A DNA stretch of 36,709 bases from Rhodospirillales bacterium 70-18. Lineage in GTDB: Bacteria > Pseudomonadota > Alphaproteobacteria > Acetobacterales > Acetobacteraceae. Position numbers and translations under genes: made by a program. The notes under the pieces are model-generated. The model worked only from the letters and a program-made list of their open reading frames with translations. It made no database searches and was not told the DNA's origin. Numbering within the stretch: position 1 is the first letter of the stretch; every line of letters starts with the position of its first letter. Location of the stretch: contig MKWE01000047.1 of assembly GCA_001899585.1 (NCBI GenBank), positions 212,753-249,461 on the forward strand, in the 5' to 3' direction. Positions 16,984 through 26,134 of this stretch are shown one piece after another.

Positions 16984-18360
16984 TCAGCCAGCGTCCACCA
17001 GCGCCAGCAGCTCGGCGGCGGTCTGCGACCAGGGGGTGGGGCGGAACTCGGCGCGAACCCGCGCCTCCCACGCGGCCAGCCCGGCCGGATCGTCGAGTAC
17101 CGCGCACAGCGCGGCCAGGGCGTCGTTCAGGTTGTCGGGGTCGAAATAGCGGGCGAGCGTGCCGCCGGCCTCGGGCAGGGAGGTGGCGTTGGAGGCCAGC
17201 ACCGGCTTGCCGAAATCCAGGCTTTCGACCACCGGCAGGCCCCAGCCCTCGTAGAGCGAGGGGTAGATGGTGAAGCGGCAGCCCCGGTAGAGGGCGGCCA
17301 GCTCGGCGTCGGACGGGCTTTTGACCAGCACGATATGGCCGTCCAGCCAGTTGGCGTTGTCGAGCTGCTGGATCAGGTCGGCGACCGCCCAGCCGATGCG
17401 CCCGGCGAACACCAGCCGCGGCACCTCCGCGCGCGGGCGTTCGGCCAGCAGGCGGCGCCAGAGGCGGAACAGCAGGATGTGGTTCTTGCGGACATCGAGC
17501 GTGGAGACGAACAGCACGTAGCTGCCTGGCGCCGGCAGGTGGGCGAACGGCCGCTCCGGCGCGGGCGGCATGGTGAACAGGCTGCCCAGCGCGATGCGCG
17601 CCGTGCGCACGCCGGCGGCGGGAAGCAGCGGGGCCATGTCGTCCAGCGTGGCCTGGGAGCAGGACATCACCAGCGAGCACAGCGGCGTGATGGCGGTGAA
17701 CCAGCGGCCGAAATCCTCCGCCATGCCGCGGCCGCACCACTCCGGGCGCAGCAGCGGAATGATGTCGTAGATGCAGATGCCGAGCTTCATGCCGTGGCGG
17801 CGCAGCAGCGCGCCGATCCGCTCCGCATGGCCCGGGAACTGCCAGCCGGCGGACAGCACGAGCAGCGTGTCGTCCGGCCGCGCCTGGGCATCGAAGGGCT
17901 GCGCTGGGAGGCCCGGCATGGTCGGCGCGTCGGCGCGGGCGGCCCGGAACAGCGCCCGGCCCGCCGCCGCGAAGCCGCGCAGGGCGGCGAGCTGGGCGCG
18001 GACGGCGCCGGCGAGCGGCTCGCGCACCGCCGGCGGCAGCGCCATGGCGACGCGGCGGCGCAGCGTGCGCCGGCCCGCCAGCGCGCCTTGGGCCGGCGCC
18101 GCGGCGGCGGAGACGATGGCGGCCGGCGCGGATGCCTGCTCACCGGGCGCGCCGGCAAGCGCCAGCACCTGCGCCCAGGGCACCTCATGGAAGGTGCCGT
18201 GCGCCGGGTGCTGGCGCAGGAAGCGCACCCGCTCCGCCGCCTCGCCTTCCCGCAGCGCCTTGCACAGCTCGAACGCCACGCGCTCGATGCCGCTCACGCG
18301 GGCATGGCGGGCGGCGTGGACGAATAGGTCCTCGACATCGATCCAGATGGTTGGCGGCAC
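16984..18360 (-). CDS. Glycosyltransferase family 4 (GTG start)
   Basis: 458 residues. The C-terminal half is a GT-B donor domain: YVLFVSTLDVRKNHILLFRL, then FAGRIGW, and FTIYPSLYEGWGLPVVESLD, where the two Glu of the EX7E motif contact the nucleotide sugar, then GKPVLASNATSLPEAGG. The N-terminal half is more divergent, with an Ala-rich middle. The start is GTG at 18360, supported by AGGAGAGG just upstream and by homology beginning there; no ATG fits. It is divergent from the two-domain glycosyltransferase 101 bp away, so both are likely controlled from one intergenic region. Acceptor and donor are unknown. It belongs to the surface polysaccharide locus. Confidence 0.88.
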   Translation of the reverse strand: MPPTIWIDVEDLFVHAARHARVSGIERVAFELCKALREGEAAERVRFLRQHPAHGTFHEVPWAQVLALAGAPGEQASAPAAIVSAAAAPAQGALAGRRTLRRRVAMALPPAVREPLAGAVRAQLAALRGFAAAGRALFRAARADAPTMPGLPAQPFDAQARPDDTLLVLSAGWQFPGHAERIGALLRRHGMKLGICIYDIIPLLRPEWCGRGMAEDFGRWFTAITPLCSLVMSCSQATLDDMAPLLPAAGVRTARIALGSLFTMPPAPERPFAHLPAPGSYVLFVSTLDVRKNHILLFRLWRRLLAERPRAEVPRLVFAGRIGWAVADLIQQLDNANWLDGHIVLVKSPSDAELAALYRGCRFTIYPSLYEGWGLPVVESLDFGKPVLASNATSLPEAGGTLARYFDPDNLNDALAALCAVLDDPAGLAAWEARVRAEFRPTPWSQTAAELLALVDAG

Positions 18361-18461
18361 CAGCCTCTCCTGCGCTGCGGGCCGCGCTCTATAGCCCAGC
18401 GGCAGGGGGGGAGCTACAAGTAGGCAAGCTGGCATCAGGCCGGGCAAGCGGAGCGACGCGA

Positions 18462-20414
18462 TTGATCTCGGTGATCCTGTACGGCCGCAACGACAGCTAT
18501 GGCTACAACCTGCACAAGCGGGCGGCGCTGAGCCTGAACTGCATCGCGGCGCTGCTGGACGGGCCGGACGACGAGATCCTGTTCGTCGACTACAACACGC
18601 CGGACGATTTCCCGAGCTTCCCGGAGGCGATAGCCGACACGCTGACGGCGCGGGCGCGCCAATTGCTGCGGGTGTTGCGGGTGCGGCCGGCGCAGCATCG
18701 GCGCTTCGCGGGACTGAGCCATCTGGTGGCGCTGGAGCCGGTGGCGCGCAACGTGGCGCTGCGGCGGGCCAACCCGGCCAACCGCTGGGTGCTGTCGACC
18801 AACACCGACATGATCTTCGTGCCGCATGCGGCGACGTCGCTGACCGCCATCGTGGCCGGGCTGCCGGACGGGTATTTCCACCTGCCGCGCATGGAGCTGC
18901 CGGAGTCGCTGTGGGAGAGCCTGGACCGCGGCGATGCCGCCGGCACCATCGCGCGGGTGGGCGACTGGGGGCGGCGATTCCACCTGAACGAGATCGTGAC
19001 CCTGCCGCTGCCGTCGATCCCGTTCGACGGGCCGGGGGATTTCCAGCTGATGCTGCGCGAGGACCTGGTGCGGATCCATGGGTTCGACGAGCGGATGCTG
19101 CTGGGCTGGCACGTGGACGCCAACATCGCCCGGCGGGTGAGCCTGCTGTGCGGGCCGTCCGGAGACCTGGTTGACGCGCTGTTCGGCTACCATTGCGACC
19201 ACACGCGCCAGGTGACGCCGGCGCACCGGCCGGACAGCGTGGAGAACGACATGGAGAGGTTCGTGCACGCGGTGGCCGAGCCAGGGCTGCCGGGACAGGC
19301 CGAGACCTGGGGGCTGGCCGGTGAGGCGGTGGAGGAGATCCGCCTCGACGGCAGCGCCGTGTCCTACGTCGAGGCGCTGGCCGGCGCGATCGGGCCGGCA
19401 ATGACGGCGCCGACGACGGTGGCGCTGGCGATGGAGCGCTTCGACCGGATCGGCTACGACGCGCCGCGGGTGCTGCCGTTCCTGCTCGATACGCTCTCAA
19501 GCTATCCCCGGACGACGCGGCTGGGCTGGTTCGCCGGCCGGCGCGACCTGCTGGCATTGTTCGCCAAGGCGTGGCGGGCGCTGGGCTTCGCGCATCCGGT
19601 GCGGGTGGCGGCGGGGGCGGACTGGCTGGGTCCGGCGCTGCCCGAGGGGGCGGAATGGGCCGGCGCGGCCGAGATCGGCGCGGAGGCCGACGTGTTCGTG
19701 TTCGATTTCGGCCTGCCGCCGGGTTGCGACAGCTCGGCGGACGGGCCGGCGGGGCTGGCGCCGGAGTTGCGGGCCGTCGCCGCCGGGCTACGGGCGATGG
19801 TGCGCGCCGAGCGGCTGCGGATGGCCGCGCCGGACCGGGCGCCGCGCCGCTTCATCGCCGTGAACGCCATCCATAACCGCTTCGACCAGCTGATGCGCGA
19901 GCATGTCGGCGCGGCGCGCTCGCCGCTGGCCACGCGCATTCGTCAGGGGATGCTGCTGCCGCTGTCCCCGCAGGCCCCGCCGCTGCGCGAGTTGGACCTG
20001 CTGGCGCGGCTGGCGATCGGCGAAGCAGGGCGGCGGGAGCCGGGCGGCATCCGCCCCCTGCCCGGCCGCCGCGGCCATGTGTTCTACGGCCCCTATCTCG
20101 ACCTGCCGCCGGGGCGGTGGCGGTTCGAACTGCAGTTCGAGCCGGATCGCGGTCTGCCGCATCCGGGGCCGGTGAAACTGGTGGCACAGTCGCGGGCGGG
20201 AGTGTTGGCCGGCCGCGTGGTGCTGCTGTCGGGCCTGGTGGCGCACCGCATCGTGCTGGACATCACGGTGCCTGACGACGGGTCTGACGACGGGCCAGAA
20301 GACTGGCCGGGAGCGCCGCCGCTGCTGCTGGAGTTCGTGCTGTCCAGCATCGGCTGGCTGCGCGGCCGCTTCACCGTGGCGCGGTTGCGGATGATGGACG
20401 GGGAGCCGGGCTGA
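18462..20414 (+). CDS. Two-domain glycosyltransferase-like protein (TTG start)
   Basis: About 650 residues. The N-terminal 300 residues look like a GT-A fold: ISVILYGRND at the start, DDEILFVDYNTPDD, then VLSTNTDMIFVP, whose Asn-Thr-Asp is in the usual DXD position, and later GDFQLMLREDLVRIHGFDE. The middle part (about 310-520) is unfamiliar. The C-terminal 110 residues have GHVFYGPYLDLPPGRWRFEL, resembling beta-sandwich carbohydrate-associated modules in polysaccharide enzymes. Homology starts at a TTG (18462) preceded by CGGAG at normal spacing; no ATG is suitable. It leads the glycan gene run with the epimerase and dehydrogenase. Sugar and acceptor cannot be predicted. Confidence 0.8.
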   Translation: MISVILYGRNDSYGYNLHKRAALSLNCIAALLDGPDDEILFVDYNTPDDFPSFPEAIADTLTARARQLLRVLRVRPAQHRRFAGLSHLVALEPVARNVALRRANPANRWVLSTNTDMIFVPHAATSLTAIVAGLPDGYFHLPRMELPESLWESLDRGDAAGTIARVGDWGRRFHLNEIVTLPLPSIPFDGPGDFQLMLREDLVRIHGFDERMLLGWHVDANIARRVSLLCGPSGDLVDALFGYHCDHTRQVTPAHRPDSVENDMERFVHAVAEPGLPGQAETWGLAGEAVEEIRLDGSAVSYVEALAGAIGPAMTAPTTVALAMERFDRIGYDAPRVLPFLLDTLSSYPRTTRLGWFAGRRDLLALFAKAWRALGFAHPVRVAAGADWLGPALPEGAEWAGAAEIGAEADVFVFDFGLPPGCDSSADGPAGLAPELRAVAAGLRAMVRAERLRMAAPDRAPRRFIAVNAIHNRFDQLMREHVGAARSPLATRIRQGMLLPLSPQAPPLRELDLLARLAIGEAGRREPGGIRPLPGRRGHVFYGPYLDLPPGRWRFELQFEPDRGLPHPGPVKLVAQSRAGVLAGRVVLLSGLVAHRIVLDITVPDDGSDDGPEDWPGAPPLLLEFVLSSIGWLRGRFTVARLRMMDGEPG

Positions 20415-20471
20415 CGCGCACCGCCATGCCATGCTATGGTCATTTGGATATCGATACGGAGAAGAAACGCC

Positions 20472-21437
20472 ATGAAAACAGCCTTGGTGTGCGGCGCCGG
20501 TGGATTCATCGGCAGCCATATGGTGGCGCGGCTGAAGGCCGAAGGGTTCTGGGTGCGCGGGGTGGACCTGAAATTCCCCGAGTTCGGCGAGACGGCGGCG
20601 GATGATTTCGCCCTCGGCGACCTGCGCGACATGGATTTCTGCCGCGCCGTGCTGGACCGGCGGTTCGACGAGGTCTACCAGCTCGCCGCCGACATGGGCG
20701 GCGCCGGGTTCATCTTCACCGGCGAGAACGACGCCGACATCATGCACAACTCGGCGGCGATCAACCTCAACATGCTGGAGGCGGCGCGGCGGCGGGCGGT
20801 GCGGCGGATATTCTACTCCTCCTCGGCCTGCATCTACCCGGCGCACAACCAGGAAGACCCGGACAACCCGAACTGCGCCGAGGCCAGCGCCTATCCGGCG
20901 GCGCCGGACAGCGAATACGGCTGGGAGAAGCTGTTCAGCGAGCGGCTCTACCTCGCCTATGCCCGCAACCATGGCATGGATGTGCATATCGCGCGCTACC
21001 ACAACATCTTCGGCCCGCGCGGCACCTGGCGCGGCGGGCGGGAGAAGGCGCCGGCCGCGCTGTGCCGCAAGGTAGCGGAGTGCCCGGAGGGCGGCGCCAT
21101 CGAGATCTGGGGCGACGGCAGCCAGACGCGCTCGTTCCTCTATATCGACGAGTGCATCGAGGGGACGCTGCGGCTGATGCGCTCGGGCGTGGCCGGGCCG
21201 GTGAATATCGGCTCGGAGGAGATGATCAGCATCAACAACCTGGCGCGGATGGTGATGGGCATCGCGGGCAAGGCCGTGGGCATTCGCAACATCGCCGGCC
21301 CGACCGGGGTGCGCGGGCGAAATTCGGACAACCGGATGATCCGCGAGGCGCTGGGCTGGGCGCCCAGCCGGGCGCTGGCCGACGGGATGGCCGACACCTA
21401 TCGCTGGATCGCGCAGCAGGTAATGGCGAATGGCTGA
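20472..21437 (+). CDS. GDP-mannose 3,5-epimerase-like SDR enzyme
   Basis: 321 residues of the extended SDR sugar-epimerase family. It begins with the NAD-binding CGAGGFIGS loop. SSSACIYP and EYGWEK give Cys120, Tyr149 and Lys153, and GGREKAPAA gives Lys192. Known plant GDP-mannose 3,5-epimerase uses an equivalent Cys and Lys as its acid/base pair, and the motifs RYHNIFGPRGTW, WGDGSQTRSFLYIDECIEG and GVRGRNSDN also follow that enzyme. It would convert GDP-D-mannose to GDP-L-galactose or GDP-L-gulose. ATG with GGAGA upstream. Its stop overlaps the next gene by 8 bp. GDP-mannose epimerase is the best reading, but a related UDP- or GDP-sugar epimerase is not excluded. Confidence 0.85.
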   Translation: MKTALVCGAGGFIGSHMVARLKAEGFWVRGVDLKFPEFGETAADDFALGDLRDMDFCRAVLDRRFDEVYQLAADMGGAGFIFTGENDADIMHNSAAINLNMLEAARRRAVRRIFYSSSACIYPAHNQEDPDNPNCAEASAYPAAPDSEYGWEKLFSERLYLAYARNHGMDVHIARYHNIFGPRGTWRGGREKAPAALCRKVAECPEGGAIEIWGDGSQTRSFLYIDECIEGTLRLMRSGVAGPVNIGSEEMISINNLARMVMGIAGKAVGIRNIAGPTGVRGRNSDNRMIREALGWAPSRALADGMADTYRWIAQQVMANG

Positions 21438-22761
21438 CATGGACATCGCCGTCATCGGGCTGGGCAAGCTGGGCTCGCCGCTGGCCGCCGTGCTGGCCAG
21501 CCGGGGGCATCGCGTGGTCGGCGTGGACCTCAATCCCTCGGCGGTCGCGGCGATGAATGCCGGGCGGGCGCCGGTGGCCGAGCCGGGATTGCAGGCCTGC
21601 ATCGAGGCCGCGGCCGGGCGGCTGCGCGCCACCACCGACTTCGCCGAATTGGCCGGGACCGACCTGTCCTTCGTGATCGTGCCGACGCCGAGCGGGCCGG
21701 ACGGGAGGTTCTCCAACCGCTTCGTGCTGGACGCGGTGCGGCGGGTGGGCGAAGCGTTGCGCTGTGGCGGGCGCTACCACGTGGTCAATATCACCAGCAC
21801 GGTGATGCCGGGCTCCACCGGCGGCGAGATCCGCGCGGCGCTGGAGGCGGCGAGCGGGCGCGTGGTGGGGCGCGATATCGGGCTGACCTACAACCCCGAA
21901 TTCATCGCGCTGGGCAGCGTGGTGCGCGACCTGCTGCGGCCGGACATGCTGCTGATCGGGCAGAGCGACGCGCGGGCGGGCGACGTGCTGGAGGCGGCAT
22001 ACCGGGGCGTGGTGGAAGGCGATCCGCCGGTGCAGCGGATGGGCTGGATCGACGCCGAGATCACCAAGATCGCGGTGAATACCTTCGTGACCACCAAGAT
22101 CAGCTACGCCAACATGCTGTCCGAGATGTGCGAGCGCCTGCCCGGCGCGGATGTGGACGTGGTGACCGCGGCGCTGGGGCGGGACAGCCGGATCGGGCCG
22201 AAATACCTGCGCGCGGCGCTGGGCTATGGCGGGCCGTGCTTCCCGCGCGACAACGTGGCGCTGGCGAGCCTGGCGCGCGGGCTGGGCGTGGCGGCGGATA
22301 TTGCGGTGGCCACCGACGCGATCAACCGTCGCCAGGTGGACCGGGTGGTGGCGCTGGTGCAGCGGCTGGCGGGCGGGCCGGTGACGGTCGCCGTGCTCGG
22401 CATGGCCTACAAGCCGGACACACCGGTGGTGGACGAGAGCCAGGGGGTGCTGATCGCCCGCGCATTGGCGGTGGCCGGGCATGCGGTGCTGATCGCCGAC
22501 CCGGTGGCGCTGGCAGGAGCGGCGGCGGTGCTGGGCGAGGCGGTCACGCCGTTCGGCGATGCCGCGGCGGCGGTCGCGGCGGCCGAGATCGTGGTGGTGA
22601 CGACCCCGGACCCGGTCTTCGCGGCGCTGAACCCCGGTTGCTTCGCGGCCGGCGGGACACGGCGGGTTGTGGTGGATTGCTGGCGCGTGCTGCCGACCGC
22701 CGTTGGGAACGTGGCGGACATGGTGCATCCGGGGCGGGGCGAGCCGGCGCATCCGCGTTAG
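21430..22761 (+). CDS. UDP-glucose/GDP-mannose dehydrogenase family protein
   Basis: 443 residues, three-domain nucleotide-sugar 6-dehydrogenase. Rossmann loop IAVIGLGKLGSPLA, NITSTVMPGSTG, TYNPEFIALGSV, then Lys223 in NTFVTTKISYAN and catalytic Cys270 in GYGGPCFPRDN, followed by a second Rossmann domain (VAVLGMAYKPDTPVVDES). It oxidises the C6 hydroxyl of a nucleotide sugar to a uronic acid with two NAD. The GPCFPRDN form belongs to a subgroup distinct from classical Ugd. ATG overlaps the epimerase stop by 8 bp, so the two are translationally coupled, suggesting the dehydrogenase may act on the epimerase product. Actual substrate uncertain. Confidence 0.88.
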   Translation: MADMDIAVIGLGKLGSPLAAVLASRGHRVVGVDLNPSAVAAMNAGRAPVAEPGLQACIEAAAGRLRATTDFAELAGTDLSFVIVPTPSGPDGRFSNRFVLDAVRRVGEALRCGGRYHVVNITSTVMPGSTGGEIRAALEAASGRVVGRDIGLTYNPEFIALGSVVRDLLRPDMLLIGQSDARAGDVLEAAYRGVVEGDPPVQRMGWIDAEITKIAVNTFVTTKISYANMLSEMCERLPGADVDVVTAALGRDSRIGPKYLRAALGYGGPCFPRDNVALASLARGLGVAADIAVATDAINRRQVDRVVALVQRLAGGPVTVAVLGMAYKPDTPVVDESQGVLIARALAVAGHAVLIADPVALAGAAAVLGEAVTPFGDAAAAVAAAEIVVVTTPDPVFAALNPGCFAAGGTRRVVVDCWRVLPTAVGNVADMVHPGRGEPAHPR

Positions 22762-22837
22762 CGCCGGCGGCAATCCGGTCTTGCAGACCCACGCCGCAGG
22801 CGCGCAGAGTGGCGCACCATGCAAACGGGGGTGTCGG

Positions 22838-23365
22838 ATGCGGCTCTTGGCATTCTTGGGCAGTCTCGCGATCCTCGCCGGCATTGCCGGTGCGGTGTTC
22901 TTCTTCGGCGGCTACTACAGTATCGCGGCGACGCAGGACGATCCTGGGTTGGTCGCCGCCGCGCTGATCCGGGTGCGCCAGGCTTCGATCAGCCATCATG
23001 CGACGGCAACGCCGCCGTTCTCGCTCGACGACCCCGCCACCGTGCAGGACGGCGCCCGCGCCTACGCCGCGCGCGGCTGCGCCAACTGCCATGGCGCCCC
23101 CGGCGTGACCTGGGCGAAGTTTTCCGAAGGGCTGAACCCCGGCCCGCCCGACCTCAAGGAGGTCGCGCCGACGCTGGAACCGCGTGAATTGTTCTGGGTC
23201 ATCAAGAACGGCATCCGCATGACCGGCATGCCGAGCTTCGGGATGATCGAGGTGCCGGACAACGAAATCTGGAAAATCGTTGCCTTCGCCAAAAAGCTGC
23301 CAACGATCTCCGACGCCGATTACAAGACCTGGACGGCGCAGGCCGCTGGCGCGGCACGGCCGTAA
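22838..23365 (+). CDS. Membrane-anchored monohaem cytochrome c
   Basis: 175 residues. An N-terminal hydrophobic segment (about 4-25) acts as signal-anchor. The haem site CANCH is at 81-85 and a probable axial Met131 lies in MTGMPSFG, giving a class I cytochrome c fold on the periplasmic side. The C-terminal helix is EIWKIVAFAKKLP. ATG is preceded by a GGGGG-type ribosome-binding site. It lies 76 bp after the dehydrogenase on the same strand and may be read from that transcript, although no functional link with glycan synthesis is evident. Its electron partner is not in the window. Confidence 0.88.
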   Translation: MRLLAFLGSLAILAGIAGAVFFFGGYYSIAATQDDPGLVAAALIRVRQASISHHATATPPFSLDDPATVQDGARAYAARGCANCHGAPGVTWAKFSEGLNPGPPDLKEVAPTLEPRELFWVIKNGIRMTGMPSFGMIEVPDNEIWKIVAFAKKLPTISDADYKTWTAQAAGAARP

Positions 23366-23601
23366 TACCAACGGGCAGCGAGGCGGAACGCTACGACGTT
23401 GACGCCGACGATGCGGCGGCTCGGCCCCCACCAGGCCGGCAATCTGTGAATAGCCGCCAGCGAGTGACCCACAAAACCTTAGGAAGTCAATAGGTTGCCG
23501 CGCCGATCGGCATCGAACCCCGTCGCCGGTCCACATCCACCATCTTGACGGACATGACCGAGGTAATCCGCGGCGTCGGCTACCCCTACCCCATTGCGCT
23601 A

Positions 23602-23618
23602 CGACGAGTTCCTCGTCG
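23602..23618 (-). terminator. Small hairpin after the epimerase gene
   Basis: Arms CGACGAG (23602-23608) and CTCGTCG (23612-23618) with a 3-nt loop lie 15 bp beyond the hydroxyproline epimerase stop on the minus strand. There is no T-tract, so this is a weak candidate. The rest of the 267-bp gap (23366-23632) shows nothing I can identify. Confidence 0.3.
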
Positions 23619-23632
23619 ACGCCGGGCGTGGC

Positions 23633-24634
23633 TCAGGCCACGACGAAGCCGTGCGCGAACGGGTCCCGGTCGTCGATGAAGATCGTGTTGTACCCGGTCA
23701 TGCGCGCCCAACCGGCAATCGATGGAATGATCGCCTTGCGGTCGCCGGCTCGCACCTCCGCTTCGACGCGGCCCTTGAACAGCGAGCCGATAATCGATTC
23801 GTGGACGAACTCGTCACCGACGGAGAGCTTGCCCTTGGCGGCGAGCTGCGCCATCCGCGCCGAGGTGCCCGTGCCGCAGGGCGAGCGGTCGATCGCCTTG
23901 TCGCCGTAGAACACGGCGTTGCGGGCGTTGGCCTCCGCCACGGTCGGCGCGCCGGTCCACTGGATGTGGGACAGGCCGCTGATCTGCGCGTGCTCGGGGT
24001 GGACGAATTCGTATTTCTCGTTCAGCGCCCGGCGCAGCTTGGGCGAAAAGTCGATTAGCTGGCCCGCGGTGAAGTCGGCCATGTCGCGGAAGTTCTTCTG
24101 CGGCTCGACGATGGCGTAGAAATTGCCGCCATAAGCCACGTCGACCACGATCTCGCCCAGGCCCTCGACGTCGGCCGTCAGTCCCTCGGCATGCAGGAAG
24201 CTCGGCACGTTGGTCAGGCGGACCTCCTCAACGAAACGGCCTTCCTGCCGGTAGGTGATGTCGACCTTGCCGGCGGGAGCGTCGATCGAGAGCTTGCCTG
24301 GCTCGCGCGGGTTGATCAGCCCGTTCTCGATGGCCATGGTGATCGTGCCGATGGTGCCGTGCCCGCACATGGGCAGGCAGCCCGAGGTCTCGATGAACAG
24401 CACGGCGACCTCGCAGTCGGCGCGCGTCGGCGGGTAGAGGATCGAGCCCGACATCATGTCGTGGCCGCGCGGCTCGAACATCAGCCCGGTCCGGATCCAG
24501 TCGAACTCGCGCAGGAAGTGAGCGCGCCGCTCCAGCATGTTGGCGCCCTCGAGCCGCGGTCCACCTCCCGAGACGAGGCGGACGGGATTGCCGCACGTAT
24601 GTCCGTCGATGCAGGAGAAGGTATGTGTTGCCAT
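23633..24634 (-). CDS. 4-hydroxyproline 2-epimerase (proline racemase family)
   Basis: 333 residues of the proline racemase family. Both catalytic cysteines are present: Cys90 in LPMCGHGTIG and Cys253 in DRSPCGTGTSAR. That fits a racemase/epimerase and argues against trans-3-hydroxyproline dehydratase, in which the second Cys is Thr. It would convert trans-4-hydroxy-L-proline to cis-4-hydroxy-D-proline in the cytoplasm. ATG at 24634 has GGAGA 7 nt upstream; the longer open frame upstream is the shadow of the next gene. It is last in the run with the D-amino-acid dehydrogenase (14-bp gap) and DHDPS-family gene. In Sinorhizobium the corresponding enzyme is called HypRE. Proline racemase activity is the main alternative, made less likely by the neighbours. 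Confidence 0.9.
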   Translation of the reverse strand: MATHTFSCIDGHTCGNPVRLVSGGGPRLEGANMLERRAHFLREFDWIRTGLMFEPRGHDMMSGSILYPPTRADCEVAVLFIETSGCLPMCGHGTIGTITMAIENGLINPREPGKLSIDAPAGKVDITYRQEGRFVEEVRLTNVPSFLHAEGLTADVEGLGEIVVDVAYGGNFYAIVEPQKNFRDMADFTAGQLIDFSPKLRRALNEKYEFVHPEHAQISGLSHIQWTGAPTVAEANARNAVFYGDKAIDRSPCGTGTSARMAQLAAKGKLSVGDEFVHESIIGSLFKGRVEAEVRAGDRKAIIPSIAGWARMTGYNTIFIDDRDPFAHGFVVA

Positions 24635-24648
24635 CGCAGACTCTCCGG

Positions 24649-25893
24649 TCAGAAGCGTTGGGGCGAGAACGGCGCGATCTCGATCGCCGGGGCGCGGCCC
24701 GTCACCAGGTCGGCGACGAGGCGAGCGGTGCCGGCGGATTGGGTCAGGCCGAGATGGCCATGTCCGAAGGCATGGATCACGCGCGAGGTCGCGCGAGCGC
24801 GGCCGATGGCGGGCAGGCTGTCCGGCAGCGAGGGGCGGAAACCCATCCATTGCACGCCGCCTTCCGGCCGCAGCCCGGGCAGGAAGGCGCGCGCCTTGGC
24901 CAACATCGCCTCCGAGCGGCGGAAGTCGGGCGGGCGCGACAGCCCGCCGAACTCGACGGCACCGCCGACCCGAATGCCGGTCGAGAGTCGGGTAATGACG
25001 AAACCGTGGCCGCCGAAGGTGATTTGCGTTCGCAGGTCGAACGCGTCCGCCGGCAGGGTCGTGTTGTAGCCGCGCTCGGTTTCCAGTGGGATGCGGTCTC
25101 CGATCGTGCGGGCAATCCGGTGCGAGAACGCTCCGGCAGCGAGCACGACGTGGCCGGCACGCCGGCGCACGCCGCCCGCGCCGAGCAGCGTGACGCTGTT
25201 GCCGTCGGTCTCCAGCCCCCATATCTCGTCGCGCAGCAGGGCGCCGCCCTGCTGGCGGAAGCGTTCGGCCAGCGCGATCGTGTACAGCTTGGGATCGGCG
25301 ATCGAGTACCAGCCCGGCGTGAAGGTGGCGAGACCAAAGCGTGGGGCGAGGCCGGGCTGCAGGTCCGCCATCTCCGCTGCGCCCATGTGCCGGAAGTCGA
25401 TGCCGTGCTCGGCGCGGACCCGCCAGCCAGGCAGGGAGACCTGGAACTCCGCCTCGCTTTCGTACACCTGCAGGTTGCCATCCTTGCGGAGCATCGCGGC
25501 GGTGCCGGTCGCGTGCAGGAAGGGCTCCAGCTCAGCCCTGGAAAGATCCATCAGCGCAGTCTGCGCCACGGTTGAGTGTGCTACGTTGCGGGGCGAGCAG
25601 GCGCGCCAGAAGCGGAACATCCACGGGGCGATTTGCAGCGCATAGGCTGTGGGGACGCTCAGAGGTCCAAGCGGGTCGAGAAGCCATTTCGGCGCCTTGC
25701 GCAGGATGCCCGGCGAGGCGAGGGGCAGGATGTCGGTGAAGGCGAAGGCCCCGGCATTGCCGGCGGAGGCGCCGGCGGCCGGGCCCTCGCGGTCGACGAC
25801 CGCGACCGACAACCCCCTCGCCTGCAGCGCCAAGGCGGCGGAAATCCCTATGACGCCCGCTCCTACGACGAACACATCCGGATCTGGCGCCAT
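24649..25893 (-). CDS. FAD D-amino-acid (D-hydroxyproline) dehydrogenase
   Basis: 414 residues of the DAO/DadA family. The N-terminal FAD loop FVVGAGVIGISAALAL has Gly11, 13 and 16, DREGPAAGASAGNAG follows, and the C-terminal GHGHLGLTQSAGTARLVADL closes the flavin site. From its context it should oxidise cis-4-hydroxy-D-proline to 1-pyrroline-4-hydroxy-2-carboxylate and pass electrons to the respiratory chain, as HypO does in rhizobia. ATG at 25893 is chosen because family homology starts there; another ATG at 25962 would add 23 low-complexity residues. It follows the DHDPS-family gene after 241 bp that include an A/T run, so it may have its own promoter. D-alanine or other D-amino acids are alternative substrates. 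Confidence 0.88.
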   Translation of the reverse strand: MAPDPDVFVVGAGVIGISAALALQARGLSVAVVDREGPAAGASAGNAGAFAFTDILPLASPGILRKAPKWLLDPLGPLSVPTAYALQIAPWMFRFWRACSPRNVAHSTVAQTALMDLSRAELEPFLHATGTAAMLRKDGNLQVYESEAEFQVSLPGWRVRAEHGIDFRHMGAAEMADLQPGLAPRFGLATFTPGWYSIADPKLYTIALAERFRQQGGALLRDEIWGLETDGNSVTLLGAGGVRRRAGHVVLAAGAFSHRIARTIGDRIPLETERGYNTTLPADAFDLRTQITFGGHGFVITRLSTGIRVGGAVEFGGLSRPPDFRRSEAMLAKARAFLPGLRPEGGVQWMGFRPSLPDSLPAIGRARATSRVIHAFGHGHLGLTQSAGTARLVADLVTGRAPAIEIAPFSPQRF

Positions 25894-25982
25894 GCGAGTC
25901 CCGCTGGTTGTGTCCGCGCTCCGGCCCCCAGTTTCTACCGGGGCCGAAGCACTGGCAGACATCAGCTCAAGAATAAAAAAAA

Positions 25983-25989
25983 TATGCAA
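25983..25989. promoter_or_regulatory. TATGCAA in an AT-rich run upstream of the dehydrogenase gene
   Basis: This site lies in a conspicuous A/T stretch (25971-25990) in otherwise GC-rich DNA. A similar TATGCA motif recurs upstream of the DHDPS-family gene and in the cobW-amidohydrolase gap. It may be a promoter element or regulator site; the evidence is only the shared motif. Confidence 0.3.
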
Positions 25990-26134
25990 TAGCCTGACGG
26001 CAGGACCCGGCGGTTCAGTCGTGCAGGTCGCTGGGCAACAGTTCCGGCGGCAAATTCTGGTACGAGACCGGGCGCTGGAATCGGCGGACCGAAAGCGTGC
26101 CGGGGGAGATCCGGCTTGGCCGTGGCAGATGTCG

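Noticed and set aside
15082-18327. 1081-codon plus-strand open frame
   Set aside because: Antisense shadow of the FAD oxidase and GT4 genes; composition is biased and no motif is recognisable.
23450-23600. Possible tRNA or tRNA remnant (TTCGA-like T-loop on the minus strand)
   Set aside because: The stem next to the loop pairs only over about 3 bp, and no acceptor, D or anticodon arm can be folded around it.
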